A stretch of DNA of 56,684 nt, taken from contig CAKZUE010000005.1 of NCBI GenBank assembly GCA_937920635.1, positions 1 through 56,684 on the forward strand. The letters are read 5' to 3'. The notes below the pieces were generated by a model. The model worked only from the letters and a program-made list of their open reading frames with translations. It made no database searches and was not told where the DNA came from. Shown here one piece after another: positions 33,977-44,100 of the stretch (position 1 is its first letter; the number at the start of each line of letters is the position of its first letter). Source of the stretch: an uncultured Bryobacteraceae bacterium. Its GTDB lineage: Bacteria > Acidobacteriota > Terriglobia > Bryobacterales > Bryobacteraceae. The position numbers and the translations under genes are program-made.

Positions 33977-35660
33977 TGGGTTCACGGACGGTGACGATGC
34001 GGTCTGCCTCGACGTTTTCGAAGATCTGCGTCTTGCCCGAGGGCCAGCGGATCTCGACGCGGTCCGCTTTCGCATGGGGGCCGAGGCCGAAGCGGACGGG
34101 GCCGAGGCTCGAGGAGGCGTAGCCGAGGCTGGAGGTCATGTGGTTCCACTGCGGGCCGGAGGGCGTGTCGACGCGGATCAACGCGCCCATGCCGTCGCGA
34201 TTCGACTTCACGCCTTCCAGTTGAAAGGCGAGCCAGTGGCCCGCAGAGGGCGAGCGGTTCAGCCAGATTTCGGCCGGGCGCGCCAGCGCGGTGACGGCGA
34301 CGTCCATGCGCCCGTCGCCGTCGAAGTCGCCGAAGCCGAGGCCGCGGTGGCGCGCCGGCGGGACGGCGTCCAGCCCCGCTTCCGCGGTGAGCGCCTGCCA
34401 GCCGCCTTTCGGTCCAAGGTTGCGGAATACGCTGTTGTGCTGCTCGACGACGTTGCCGGGCAATGCCCGGGCCAGCACGTCGCCGCGCGAGACGAACAGA
34501 TCCTTCCAACCGTCGTTGTCGAAGTCAACGAAACCCACGCCGAAGCCCGCCATCTGCATGACGAGCTCGCGCAGGCCAGTCGTGGATGTGACTTCCGCGA
34601 AGCCTTTCGCGCCCAGCCCGCGGAACAGCGGGAAGGTCTGGCGCTGGAGGGCGGCGAAGACAATATCGGGAATGCCATCATTGTCAAAATCGCGGAAATC
34701 CGTACCCATTCCCGAGATAAACAAACCGTCTTCAGCCAATCCAACGCCTGATTGAAAAGCTATTTCTTCAAAACGGCCGCCCTTATTGTGAAAAAGGAAA
34801 TTATACAAATAATCGTTTGTGACGAAAATATCCGGCCGGCCGTCGCCGTCGAAATCGGCCATGGCGCCGCCCATTCCCTTCCCTACTTTGGCCCGCAGGC
34901 CCCACTGCGCGGAGACGTCCTCGAACCGGCCGCCGCCCCGGTTCAGGTAGAGCTGGTTGGGCGTGCCTTTGTACATGCGCGGGCTGCAATAGTCGCTCTC
35001 GCCCTTGTACTCGCACAGCGGCTCGGTCCTGAAATCCCACTGAAGGTAGTTGACGACGAAAAGGTCCAGCAGCCCGTCCTGGTTGACGTCCACCCAGACG
35101 CCGCCGATGGCCCACAGCGGCCCGAATTCGGGGTCGGGCGCGTTGCGGATGCCGGCCTTTTCCGTGACATCGGAGAAGGTGCCGTCTCCGTTGTTGCGGT
35201 AGAGCGTATTGTGATGGACGCCGCCGACAAAGAGATCCGGCCAGCCGTCGTTGTCGAAATCGCCGGCCGCGGCGCAGTGGCTGTAGCGGGAACCCGCCAG
35301 GCCGGCGGCGTCGGTGACGTCGCGGAACCTGCCTCCGCCTTCGTTGTGGAACAGGCGGTTGCGGTATTTGGGGTCGTCTTTCTGAAGCGTCTCGAGGTTG
35401 GCGCCGTTGGTGAAGAAAATGTCGGGGCGTCCGTCGCGGTCGTAGTCAAAGACAGCCAGCCCGCCGGCCATGGTGGCAGGGACACGGCGCGGTTTCACCT
35501 CGCCGTGCTCGAGCCGGAAGCCGATGGCGGCATGCTCAAAGCGGATCGCTGCCGCGCTCGAAGAAGCCGTTTGGGTGGCGCCGGCGGCAGCCCACACAGC
35601 CAGCGCCAGAAGCGCGCCCACCGGAAGCGCCCACCGCTCGCCTTTCTGCATGGATCTCAT
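33972..35660 (-). CDS. CRTAC1-family FG-GAP/ASPIC-UnbV secreted protein
   Basis: A 562-residue exported protein: signal (VGALLALAVWAAAGATQ), VCBS/FG-GAP calcium loops (FDYDRDGRPDIFFTNGAN, DFDNDGWPDLFVGG, DVNQDGLLDLFVVNY, DFDGDGRPDIFVTNDY) making a beta-propeller, and a C-terminal ASPIC/UnbV domain (VDTPSGPQWNHMTSSLGY, PVRFGLGPHAKADRVEIRWP). This family is common next to large TonB receptors in Acidobacteriota. It lies downstream of the 1204-residue receptor behind a strong terminator. Start is ATG, with a second ATG three codons on. Confidence 0.85.
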   Translation of the reverse strand: MRSMQKGERWALPVGALLALAVWAAAGATQTASSSAAAIRFEHAAIGFRLEHGEVKPRRVPATMAGGLAVFDYDRDGRPDIFFTNGANLETLQKDDPKYRNRLFHNEGGGRFRDVTDAAGLAGSRYSHCAAAGDFDNDGWPDLFVGGVHHNTLYRNNGDGTFSDVTEKAGIRNAPDPEFGPLWAIGGVWVDVNQDGLLDLFVVNYLQWDFRTEPLCEYKGESDYCSPRMYKGTPNQLYLNRGGGRFEDVSAQWGLRAKVGKGMGGAMADFDGDGRPDIFVTNDYLYNFLFHNKGGRFEEIAFQSGVGLAEDGLFISGMGTDFRDFDNDGIPDIVFAALQRQTFPLFRGLGAKGFAEVTSTTGLRELVMQMAGFGVGFVDFDNDGWKDLFVSRGDVLARALPGNVVEQHNSVFRNLGPKGGWQALTAEAGLDAVPPARHRGLGFGDFDGDGRMDVAVTALARPAEIWLNRSPSAGHWLAFQLEGVKSNRDGMGALIRVDTPSGPQWNHMTSSLGYASSSLGPVRFGLGPHAKADRVEIRWPSGKTQIFENVEADRIVTVREPK

Positions 35661-35666
35661 TTCAGC

Positions 35667-35700
35667 AAAACGAAGGGGACGCCCGCAGGCGTCCCCTTCG
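35667..35700 (-). terminator. Rho-independent terminator after the first Oar receptor
   Basis: A perfect 13-bp stem (CGAAGGGGACGCC) with a 4-nt loop is followed on the minus strand by TTTT. It lies 23 bp downstream of the receptor stop and just upstream of the CRTAC1 start. Confidence 0.85.
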
Positions 35701-35722
35701 AGGTCTGGAACCGGGTCCGCGC

Positions 35723-38700
35723 TCAGAAGGTGTACTTGAGCGTGAACTCCGTCACCCGGCGGCCGACCGTATGAAGCGGCTTGCCGCTGGTGATCTTGTT
35801 CTGGTTGGTCTGCGCGAGCGTCCCATTGGCCGTGAAGTTCAGCTGGATGTCCTGGCTGCCCGCGGCGCCGAACTGCGGCAGCGGGTGGTTCATCCAGTTG
35901 AACGCCGAGAACCGGAACTGGATCTTGTGGCGTTCGTTTATGCTGAACGTCTTGTAAGCGGCCAGGTCGCTGTTGAAGAACGCCGGCCCCTTGATGTACG
36001 GCCAGATGATGTCGCCGTTCAACCCGTTGCCCGCGGGAGGCGCGAAGCAGGCGGGGTTGAAGTAGTGCCCGTCAGGCAGATTCTTTCGAGGATCGCAGAC
36101 GACCTTGGGAACCAGCGTGACGGAGTTGGTGCCGAGCTGGCGCTGGTTGGTGAAGTCGCCCGGCCAGAGAGCGTTGAGCGTGCCGCCCGTATTGGGCTGG
36201 ATGGGAGCGCCGCTCTGCATCTGGGTGATGCCGCTGAGCGTCCAACCGTTGACGACGCCGCCAAGAAACTTGTTCTTGGTGGAGGCGTTGGGCAGGTTGA
36301 CGACGTAAGCGGCATTGAAGATGTGGGTGCGGTCCCAGCTCAGCACGCCGTAGTTCTCGCGCAGGCCGAACGGCCACAGCGTGGCGCCGGAGCTGGCGCC
36401 GTTGTCCGAGACGTTGTCACGCACGCCGAGCACCTTGCTGAAGGTGTAGTTGGTGGTGAACGTGACGCGTCCGGACTGCTTCTGCCAAGTGGCGATGAGC
36501 GCGTTGTAGCGCGAATAGCTGCCGTGGGTGATCAGCTCCACGTTGCTGTAGTTGGCCAACGGCCGGTAATCGTTGACCGGGAAGTCGGACGATGCCGGAT
36601 CCAGGATCTGGCCGGTTTTCGGGTTGGGGCCGAAGAAGGCCTTGAACGGGATCGCGTTCAGGTTGGTGAGCGCGCCGCGGATCAGCATGTCCTCGCTGCG
36701 GTTGCCCTGATACTGGACTTCGGCCACGCTCCGCCACGGCAGGCGGCGGGAGATGGTGAAGTTGTAGGTCCAGGTGTAAGGAACCCGGTCGTCGCCCTTC
36801 TTGAGCGGGGTGACGCCGGAGCCTAGCCCGGAGGGGCCGAGCGCGGGTGAGTACTGCTTGAACTGATGCCAGCCCACGCAGCAACCCCACACCGTGCCGT
36901 ACTGCGGAATGTCCAACGGCGCGCTGTAGGCCTGGCCGCTGACCGAGTTGTAGGCGATCTGATAGCGGTAGAGGCCGGCGCCGCCGCGCAGCACGGTCTT
37001 GCCGTCGCCGAACAGGTCGTACGCAAAGCCGAAGCGCGGCTCGGGGAACAGCGTGCGTGAAGGCCAGCCGGACTTCGGAATCGACTTGTCGATGGCGTTC
37101 CACACGTGGCCGGTCCAGGACTTGGCGTTCGAGGTATTGTCATACCGCGCCGGATCCCAGACCGCGAGGCCCGGATGGTCGGCCAGCGGCACCCAGTTGC
37201 CGAGGTGCTCGAAGCGCATGCCCAGCGTAAGGGTGAGCCGGCGGTTCACCTTCCACTGGTCGCTCACGTAGAACGCCCAGGTGTAGTACTTGAAGTCCGT
37301 CACAGGGGCGTTCTGCATCTGTTCAAACTGGGTGATGCGGCCGGTGATCCAGTCCGCCAGCGGGTTGCCCGTGCTGCGCGCGCCCCAGTTTTCGAAGGCT
37401 GCGCCGCCCTGGGTGGTCATGTTATACCCGCCGCCGGTCTGGTTGTTCCGGGCGAAGTCCCAGTAGAAGCCGGTTTTCAGCGTGTGGGTGCCCCACAGCT
37501 TGGTCAGGTTGTTGGAGATGTTCGGCGTATCAGACAGCTTGCCGAAGGCATTGGCGCCGCCGGCAGCCCACGGCGCGCCGTAGGGATAGGTGGCGAAGCC
37601 TACCGCCGAGTTGCCCCAGCCGTAAGTGTTGGGGATCTGCGGCAGGAACGGGTTCTCAAACAGTCCCGTCATGGTGAAGCCGATCTTGCTGGGGTTGACC
37701 GCGTCGGGGTTCACCAGCTTCACCGGGTTCAGGAACTTCGCCTTGGCGAAGATGAACTCGTTGGTGAGCGTCGGGCTGAAGACGTGCACGAGGTTGGCGC
37801 TGAGCACATCCGCCGTCTGCCGCGCGTCCTGCGGCGAAGGATACGGCAGGGCGCTGGGCATCGTCCACCAGATCGCGATGGGGTTCTTCTGGAGCTCGGA
37901 CTGATGGTTCCAGCTAAAGAAGAGCTTCGTGTTCTGGCTGATGTTGTAGTCGGTGCGGATGCGGTATTCCCAGCGGTCCTGCGGCGGGTTGGCCAGGTAC
38001 TGATAGTTGGAACCCGTCGAGTTGGTGCGGGGATCGGTGTTGGGTTTCGGGAACAGCTTCAGGTAGGCCATCGAGTCCTTGTCGAACAGGCTGGCGGGAA
38101 TCATGCCGCCGGGGAAGGACACGCCGTCATTGAGAGCGTTGCCACCCGGCAGCGTGTTGGCCTGGCTGCGGGCATTGGCGAAGTTCTGGCCGAGCGTGTC
38201 GAGGTACTCGCGGCTGAAGTTGCCCTTCAGCATCTCGTCGGTGGGCACGAAGTAGTTGCGCAATTCGCCCACCGGCTGCTGCTTCATGTATTCGTAAGCG
38301 GTGTAGAAAAACAGCTTGTCGCGGTTCTTGTTGAAGCCCGTGCCCGGGATGAGCACCGGACCGCCGAGATCGCCGCCGGGGTAGTAGAATTTGTCGACCT
38401 GAAACGAGGGCGACTCTTTCTTGATGCCCTGGCTCTTCTGGTAGCTGTCGAGCGCGTTGAATTTCCCGTGCCGCGCATAGAGATATCCGCTGCCGTGGAA
38501 TTGCGCGCCGCCGCTCTTGCCGATCGCCTGGAAGGTGATCGGCCCTTTGGCGAACTCGGCGCCGTAGGCCGAGGTCAGGACAGTGACTTCCTGGACCTGG
38601 TTCTGGTTGATATTGGCGGTTTGCGTCCCCTGGTTGCCCGGGTCGAGCAGGTTGGCGCCGTCCGAGGTCATGGTCATGGCCCCGTTGGGCTGCGTGCCCG

Positions 38701-39337
38701 CCGCGGAGAAGGCGCCGATCGGTCCAGAGTTGGTGGCCGTGACGTAGCTGTTCCACATCGTCTGGCCGAGACCGCTGGTCATCGCCATGCCGGGCATGAT
38801 CTTGATCAGCTCGGCGGCATTGCGCCCGACGATGGTGAGGTCTTCCACCATGGTGCGGTTCAGCGTCTGGCTGAACTGGCCGGAATCGACCGGAACGACC
38901 ACCTCCGCCGCCTCCGAAACCTGGATCTCCTGCCGCGTTCCCGCGACTTCAAGAATCACGTTCGGAAGGTTGACGGTGGCGCCCTGCGTCAACTGGATCC
39001 CCTTGCGCTCCCAGGTCTCCAGCCCCGTGAACGATACGGTCACGGTATAAGAGCCGGGGGGCACAGACGGGAACACGAACACGCCACTCGAGTTGGTGAC
39101 CGTCTCGCGGGTGATGCCGCTCTCGTCGTTCTTCAGGACGACTTTGGCATTCGGCACCACGCCGCCAGTGCGATCCACCACTGTAGCGCTGATGGACGCG
39201 CTGCCATACTGCGCCGAGGCAGGAATCGTCAGGACAAGAAGCAGTGCGACTGCCGCAACCAAAGCAGCCGTCCACCGCAACACGCCCGGCGCCTCCCGCC
39301 ACGCCGCTCCGTTAACGGTTTCAAGTGTCTCTTTCAT
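35723..39337 (-). CDS. Oar-like TonB-dependent receptor (1204 residues)
   Basis: An outer-membrane receptor. After the signal peptide (LVAAVALLLVLTIPASAQ) comes a carboxypeptidase regulatory-like domain (SISATVVDRTGGVVPNAKVV, GVFVFPSVPPGSYTVTVS), then a TonB plug region (VEDLTIVGRNAAELIKIMPG) and a large barrel of many aromatic-ended strands, ending VTEFTLKYTF. Length and architecture are of the Oar family, abundant in Acidobacteriota. Its ligand is unknown. The ATG follows AAGGGGTCC; a near-consensus promoter lies upstream and a terminator downstream, so it is a single-gene unit. Confidence 0.88.
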   Translation of the reverse strand: MKETLETVNGAAWREAPGVLRWTAALVAAVALLLVLTIPASAQYGSASISATVVDRTGGVVPNAKVVLKNDESGITRETVTNSSGVFVFPSVPPGSYTVTVSFTGLETWERKGIQLTQGATVNLPNVILEVAGTRQEIQVSEAAEVVVPVDSGQFSQTLNRTMVEDLTIVGRNAAELIKIMPGMAMTSGLGQTMWNSYVTATNSGPIGAFSAAGTQPNGAMTMTSDGANLLDPGNQGTQTANINQNQVQEVTVLTSAYGAEFAKGPITFQAIGKSGGAQFHGSGYLYARHGKFNALDSYQKSQGIKKESPSFQVDKFYYPGGDLGGPVLIPGTGFNKNRDKLFFYTAYEYMKQQPVGELRNYFVPTDEMLKGNFSREYLDTLGQNFANARSQANTLPGGNALNDGVSFPGGMIPASLFDKDSMAYLKLFPKPNTDPRTNSTGSNYQYLANPPQDRWEYRIRTDYNISQNTKLFFSWNHQSELQKNPIAIWWTMPSALPYPSPQDARQTADVLSANLVHVFSPTLTNEFIFAKAKFLNPVKLVNPDAVNPSKIGFTMTGLFENPFLPQIPNTYGWGNSAVGFATYPYGAPWAAGGANAFGKLSDTPNISNNLTKLWGTHTLKTGFYWDFARNNQTGGGYNMTTQGGAAFENWGARSTGNPLADWITGRITQFEQMQNAPVTDFKYYTWAFYVSDQWKVNRRLTLTLGMRFEHLGNWVPLADHPGLAVWDPARYDNTSNAKSWTGHVWNAIDKSIPKSGWPSRTLFPEPRFGFAYDLFGDGKTVLRGGAGLYRYQIAYNSVSGQAYSAPLDIPQYGTVWGCCVGWHQFKQYSPALGPSGLGSGVTPLKKGDDRVPYTWTYNFTISRRLPWRSVAEVQYQGNRSEDMLIRGALTNLNAIPFKAFFGPNPKTGQILDPASSDFPVNDYRPLANYSNVELITHGSYSRYNALIATWQKQSGRVTFTTNYTFSKVLGVRDNVSDNGASSGATLWPFGLRENYGVLSWDRTHIFNAAYVVNLPNASTKNKFLGGVVNGWTLSGITQMQSGAPIQPNTGGTLNALWPGDFTNQRQLGTNSVTLVPKVVCDPRKNLPDGHYFNPACFAPPAGNGLNGDIIWPYIKGPAFFNSDLAAYKTFSINERHKIQFRFSAFNWMNHPLPQFGAAGSQDIQLNFTANGTLAQTNQNKITSGKPLHTVGRRVTEFTLKYTF

Positions 39338-39803
39338 TGGACCCCTTGGTACTATGCAAATTGATCGCAACGGCAGAGGGCCGCATTCTGAGCGCCCCCT
39401 GAGCCGTTCGATCCTAACCAAGTATATGGAAAGCCGACTAGTGTGTCAATACTATTTCGGCCTCGATTTCGGACTCAGAAATACAAATTAGCCGCGGGAA
39501 GTCGTTTGCGTTCAGATATTTAAACATTTATGGATACGGCCGGGCTGGCAATGCACCCACCCGATGTGTTCGGAGGACAATCAAAGTCTTTCCCCATCAG
39601 CGAATTGCACGAGACCCTGGATACGCCCTCCGCGCCCGCAGCCTTCGGCCGGAATCGACCCGCCTGCCCGGATCCAATTGTGCAGGCAAGGCAACGATTC
39701 AGACCAGCCAGATGTGGTAGTCCAGTGTGCCCGGGGCAAGGCAAACACGCTGAGGCCGTGTTCCGGACTGCGGTTGTCGCAATGCCCGCCCGCGCGCAGC
39801 CTC
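39338..39803. other. Intergenic region upstream of the Oar receptor
   Basis: 466 bp without a convincing gene. The part nearest the receptor holds its promoter and an AT-rich patch (TATTTAAACATTTATGG), unusual in this genome. The remainder has no recognisable RNA or repeat. Confidence 0.5.
39421..39449 (-). promoter_or_regulatory. Near-consensus sigma-70 promoter of the 1204-residue receptor
   Basis: Minus strand: TTGACA -35, 17-bp spacer, TATACT -10. The -10 ends 83 bp before the ATG. Confidence 0.75.
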
Positions 39804-40223
39804 TTACTCGCCGATGACGGTCACAGTGACTTCGCGCTGGCGCGGGCGGTCGTCGAAATCGCAGAGCACTACCTGCTGCCAGGCGCCCGTGTGCAATCTG
39901 CCATTTCGGACGGGAAATGTTTTCGAGGCGCCCATCAGGGCGCTGCGCAGGTGCGAGAAGCCGTTGTGGTCGCCCCAGCGGGCGTTGTGGGCGTAGTGGT
40001 CATGGACGGGGGCGACGCGGTCGAGGGCTTCGCGCAGATCCTGGACGGCGCCAGGCTCAAATTCGATCGTCGTGACGCCCAGCGTGGAGCCGAGACCGCT
40101 GACATTGACGATTCCCGTGCGGATGCCGCTTTCAAGGACGGCCTGCTCCACGTGGCTGGTGATGTCGACGACATCGCACATGCCGCGGGTGGAGAGGCGG
40201 ACGGTCGTTTGCCAGACGGACAT
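39804..40223 (-). CDS. yjbQ: YjbQ family protein (secondary thiamine-phosphate synthase)
   Basis: A 139-residue UPF0047/YjbQ protein. SVWQTTVRLSTRGMCDVVDI, GIVNVSGLGSTLGVTTIEFE, the metal-binding histidine region NARWGDHNGFSHLRSALMG and the C-terminal TGAWQQVVLCDFDDRPRQRE are typical. YjbQ members show weak thiamine-phosphate synthase activity; the physiological role is uncertain. Length matches the family. It is not linked to any thiamine gene here. Confidence 0.85.
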   Translation of the reverse strand: MSVWQTTVRLSTRGMCDVVDITSHVEQAVLESGIRTGIVNVSGLGSTLGVTTIEFEPGAVQDLREALDRVAPVHDHYAHNARWGDHNGFSHLRSALMGASKTFPVRNGRLHTGAWQQVVLCDFDDRPRQREVTVTVIGE

Positions 40224-40293
40224 GCCTATCAGGCTAACGCAACGCGGGAAACGCGAACCGCGAGTGAAGCGGCTGCAGACCGTGTGACGGGCA

Positions 40294-40315
40294 GCCGCCG
40301 GCTGAAGCCGGCGGC
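40294..40315. repeat. GC palindrome GCCGCCGGCT/AGCCGGCGGC
   Basis: A perfect 10-bp inverted repeat with a 2-nt spacer just upstream of yjbQ. Such elements are common in GC-rich genomes as REP-like or DNA-structure signals. Confidence 0.6.
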
Positions 40316-40473
40316 AATCCGCGAAGAGAGCCGCGCGGGAGCGGGCCGCGGGCCTGCGACCAAGCGGCCGATCACCGCAGCAACAACAACCACCGCCAAA
40401 GCCCGGCAGCCCCAGGGCGTGGTAGCGCGCGGCCGCGGGCGGGTAATCGTCCCGCGAGCCGGCGCCGCGTGGC

Positions 40474-40502
40474 GACCGCTCACTCTCGGGCGCTTCGCGC
40501 CC
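40474..40502 (+). repeat. Dispersed hairpin repeat copy (GGGCGC-TTC-GCGCCC)
   Basis: GACCGCT followed by a 6-bp stem with a TTC loop. It has the layout of the right-edge array (ACCGCT then a 3-nt-loop hairpin) in the same orientation but with different stem bases. Confidence 0.5.
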
Positions 40503-40565
40503 TCCGTTCGCGGCACAGAACCGTGCTGCTGCCGCCGCCTCGCGCGGCACCGGACCCGTTGCCGG

Positions 40566-40934
40566 TTACTTGATCTTGTAGACGGTGTCGGAGATCTTCT
40601 CGCGGTGCTGGTCGTGGCAGGTGCGGCAGCCGCCGCCGATGGCGCGGCCGGCGCTGGCGTCGCCCGCGGCAACTTTCGCTGCGGCGGCCTGGATGTCCCG
40701 CGTTGCCTTCACGGCGATCTCGCTGTTGCGCTTCGCCCAGAAAGCCTCCACTTCCTTATACAGCGCCTGCATGCGCTTCGCGCTGGCCTCGACGTCCTGG
40801 CCGTTGCGGATCTTGTCCTGGAGCTGGCCGCTCTCCTTCATCCACTGGACGTGCTGCGGGGGCGGATCCTCGAGCGCGGGCAGCGCCACGGGGGCTGCGA
40901 GAGAAAGGGCAAGAAGGAAACAGGCAGTCTTCAT
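40566..40934 (-). CDS. Exported c-type cytochrome with C-terminal CxxCH
   Basis: A 122-residue exported protein: signal (CFLLALSLAAPVALPA), a helical body (HVQWMKESGQLQDKI, SAKRMQALYKEVEAFW) and a single C-terminal heme motif CRTCH (103-107). Helices before a C-terminal heme site fit the class II cytochrome c (c'/c556) four-helix bundle. It likely transfers electrons or binds a small gas in the periplasm. It stands alone. Confidence 0.8.
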   Translation of the reverse strand: MKTACFLLALSLAAPVALPALEDPPPQHVQWMKESGQLQDKIRNGQDVEASAKRMQALYKEVEAFWAKRNSEIAVKATRDIQAAAAKVAAGDASAGRAIGGGCRTCHDQHREKISDTVYKIK

Positions 40935-41125
40935 AGAGGCCAGTCTACAACAGTGTCGGCGGATGCGGGCGGCCGCCGGCGCAAAAACAGAGGAAATTTC
41001 GCATCCATTTCGCCGGAGCAATGATGGCATACGAACATATTTCACGATAATAAGAGCGAATCATCTGCATGATTCAGCCGGAATTCGCGCCATGTTTCAG
41101 CCGGAAGCCGGAATGCGCCACGCAT

Positions 41126-41161
41126 GAAAAAGGCGCCCTCCCCGAATGGGGGAGGGCGCCT
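41126..41161 (-). terminator. Rho-independent terminator after the second Oar receptor
   Basis: A perfect 13-bp stem (GGCGCCCTCCCC core) with a 5-nt loop, followed on the minus strand by TTTT, 20 bp beyond the receptor stop. Confidence 0.88.
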
Positions 41162-41180
41162 CGGATGGACTGAGCCCGGA

Positions 41181-44100
41181 TCAGAAGTAGAACTTCAGGC
41201 CGAACTGGATGTTGCGCGGCGACTGGACCTGGGCGCCCACCGCGCCGAAGGTGCCCGGAGACGCCAGGTTCGCCCCCGGAGGCGCCCAGCTCACGTGGTT
41301 CAGCACGTTGAAGAACTCCGTGCGGAAGTCGAAGTACTTCGACTCGGTGACGAAAAACTTCTTGCCGATGGAGAAGTCCATCGAGAAGAAGCTCGGCGCC
41401 TGTTCGGTGCCGATGCTGGCGGTGCCGAACAGCCCGTCGCCGGGGTTGCCGTACGGGCACTTGCCGTCATCGACGCCCGCCGGGCAGAAGAACGCCGTGC
41501 GGGCGGCGGTGTCGGTGGGCAGCCCGAAGAAGTTGTCCACGTTGACCAGCGACTCGTTCTTCACGAGCTTGCGGAAGCGGTTGGCGCGGACATTGCCACG
41601 CACCGCCTGGCTGGTACGGTCGATGGCGCGGACGGTGATGGGGAAGCCGCTGTGGGCAAGAACCATCGAGCTGATGTTCCAGCCGCCCAGCAGCAGATCC
41701 GCCGCCTTTGGCATGTCGGCGCCGAACTTCTTGCCCTTGCCGAAGGGCAGCTCGTACAGGCCGCCGATCGAGAGGTTGTGGCGCGCATCGAAGAACGCCC
41801 GTCCGCGGTTGGCGCGGCGGTCATAGGCGTTCTGCCAGTAGGCGCCTTCGCTGGCGGTGAAGGCGCTGCCGTAGTAGCCGAGGTTGTCGGTGAGCGTCTT
41901 GCCCCAGGTGTAGCTGGCCAGCAGTTCGAGCCCCGCCGTGTAGCGGCGGCGCGCCGAGAGCTGGAGCGAGTGGTAGTCCATCGTCGCCGAAGACTCCGTG
42001 CGCGCGATGTTGCCGAGGTTCGGCAGCTTGTTGATCAGCGGGCGGCGGAGGTTCAGGTTCGGCCAGGTGGAGACAGGGCCTGTGCCGGGCAGCGGCTGGT
42101 TGGCCTCGACGGGCGCCACCAGGTGCGTGCCCTTCTGGGCGACGTAGCCGGCCGAGATCGAGGTCGCGTTGTCGAGCTGGTACTCCAGCGTGAAGTTGAT
42201 CTGCGAAGTGGTCTGCGGCCGCAGGTCGAGGTCCCAGGCGCGTCCCTGCAACTGCGGCGTGGCGCCGGGGCGCGGCATATCGAGCCGCAGGTCCGCTGTG
42301 ACGACGTCGGCGAAGCCGGTCTTGATGGAGCCGGGCGAGGCGATGTCGTAGTTGAAGTTGGTCTCGATGAAGAACGGCGGGTTGAGCGGCAGGCGCAGGT
42401 TGGCGCCCGTGCCTTCCATAAAGCTCATGTAAGCCCAGCCGGCGCGCATCACCAGTTTGTTGTTGAGAATGCCCGGCGTCCAGGCGAAGCCGATGCGCGG
42501 CATCCACTGGTTCTTGTACGGGCGGTAGAGCGCGCGGCTGTTGCCGTTTTTGCCGGCGTACAGCAACTCGCCGGTGTACGTGTTGACGTTCACCTGGCGG
42601 TCGGCCACTTCATAGATCGGCTGCATATACTCATAGCGCAGGCCGATGTTCAGCGTGAAATTCGGCAGCACCTTCCAGTCGTCCTGGATGAAGAACGCCG
42701 AGCGCCAGAAGCGGTGGCCCCAGGTGCCGGTGGCCGAGCCGCGGCCCTTGGAAGCGAGCTGGTCCAGCAGGAAGTCGGCGTAGTCGAGGCCCGTGTAGGT
42801 GCCGTTGTAGCTGAACAGGCCGAGCACGCCGTTGTTGCCGGAATAATACCGGTTCTGCTGGTAGCGCATGAACTGGCCGCCCATCTTGATCAACTGACGG
42901 CCCTTCTGCCAGGTGAGGTTGTCGTAGTAGGTGTACTTGTTGTCAGCGGTGTTGGAGAAGATGCCGCTGGCGCCGACCGAGGTCAGGCCGCTGCCGAGGT
43001 TGACCGAGCTCAGGCCTGCCACCGACTGGCCGCCGGGGATGCCAAAGGTCTGATTGCCGTTCAGGCCCAGCTTGCCGGACCAGTCAATGGTCTGGTCCTT
43101 GATGATGATCCGGGAGAAGCCGACACGGGCTTCGTTGACGACGGTGGGGCTGAAGGTGCGCACCCAGTTGATGACGCCGGAACGCGTGGGCCCGAGCTGG
43201 CCGCTGGTCATGTTCACCGGCAGGGCGGTGCGGCTGCCCACACTCTCATACTCGCCCCAACTGAAGCGTCCGGACAGGTTGTCCTTGTCGCTCAGACGGT
43301 AGTCGAGCTTGGCGTCGCCCTGATGATTCTTCAGCTTGCTGGCCGAGGAGGAGGCGTAGTTGCCGCTGACGCCAAGCGCGCCGGCGCCGGCCTGGTTCGG
43401 CAGCGGGTAGAGGTCGGGACTCGAGAACAGCTTCAGAGCCACCGGATTCACGATGCGCGACTGCGGGATCTGCTTGTTGGGGAACGGCGCGCCGCCAGCC
43501 AGCGGATCCTTGATCACGTTCGGGAACTGGCTCAGGTCGCCCTGACGCCACACCTGAGGAGCGACGCTGGCCGATGCCGGGCCGCTGGTGCGCTGCTCGG
43601 TGCCCTCATAGTTCACAAAGAAAAACGCCTTGTCGCGCCGGATGGGCCCGCCGAGCGTGCCGCCGAAGATGTTGCGCTTGTAGCCGGTCCGCTTGGCCGT
43701 GTTGATGTTGCGGTTGCGGAAGAAGCCGTTGGCGTCGAGCTTCTCGTTGCGCAGGAACTCGAACACGTTGCCGCGGAACTGGTTGGTGCCGCTCTTCATG
43801 GTGAGCATCACCGTGGCGCCGCCGGCGTTGCCATAGTCGGCGCCCATGTTGCCGGTGAGCACCTTCACCTCTTCGAGCGCGTCCACGTTGGGCGAGTAGC
43901 CCACGCGGTTGTCGATCGAGTCATTGACGTCGATGCCGTCGAGCATGAAGTTGTTGGTCTGCTCGCGGTTTCCGTTGACGTAGGGACGCGCGCCGAAGCG
44001 GTTGTTGGTCCCTTCCGGGTTGGGCGAGACCGCGCCCGGGATCAGCAGAGTCATCGCCACGAAGTTGCGGCCCTTCAGAGGCAGCGACGTCAGCTTCTGC

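Larger units (their letters stand above)
40224..40565. other. Intergenic region with palindromic repeats
   Basis: 342 bp with no gene seen. It holds a 10-bp perfect inverted repeat (40294-40315) and a dispersed hairpin repeat copy (40474-40502). Confidence 0.5.

Noticed and set aside
37106-39364. Long plus-strand frame opposite the first receptor
   Set aside because: Same antisense shadow effect; the receptor strand also has the promoter and terminator.
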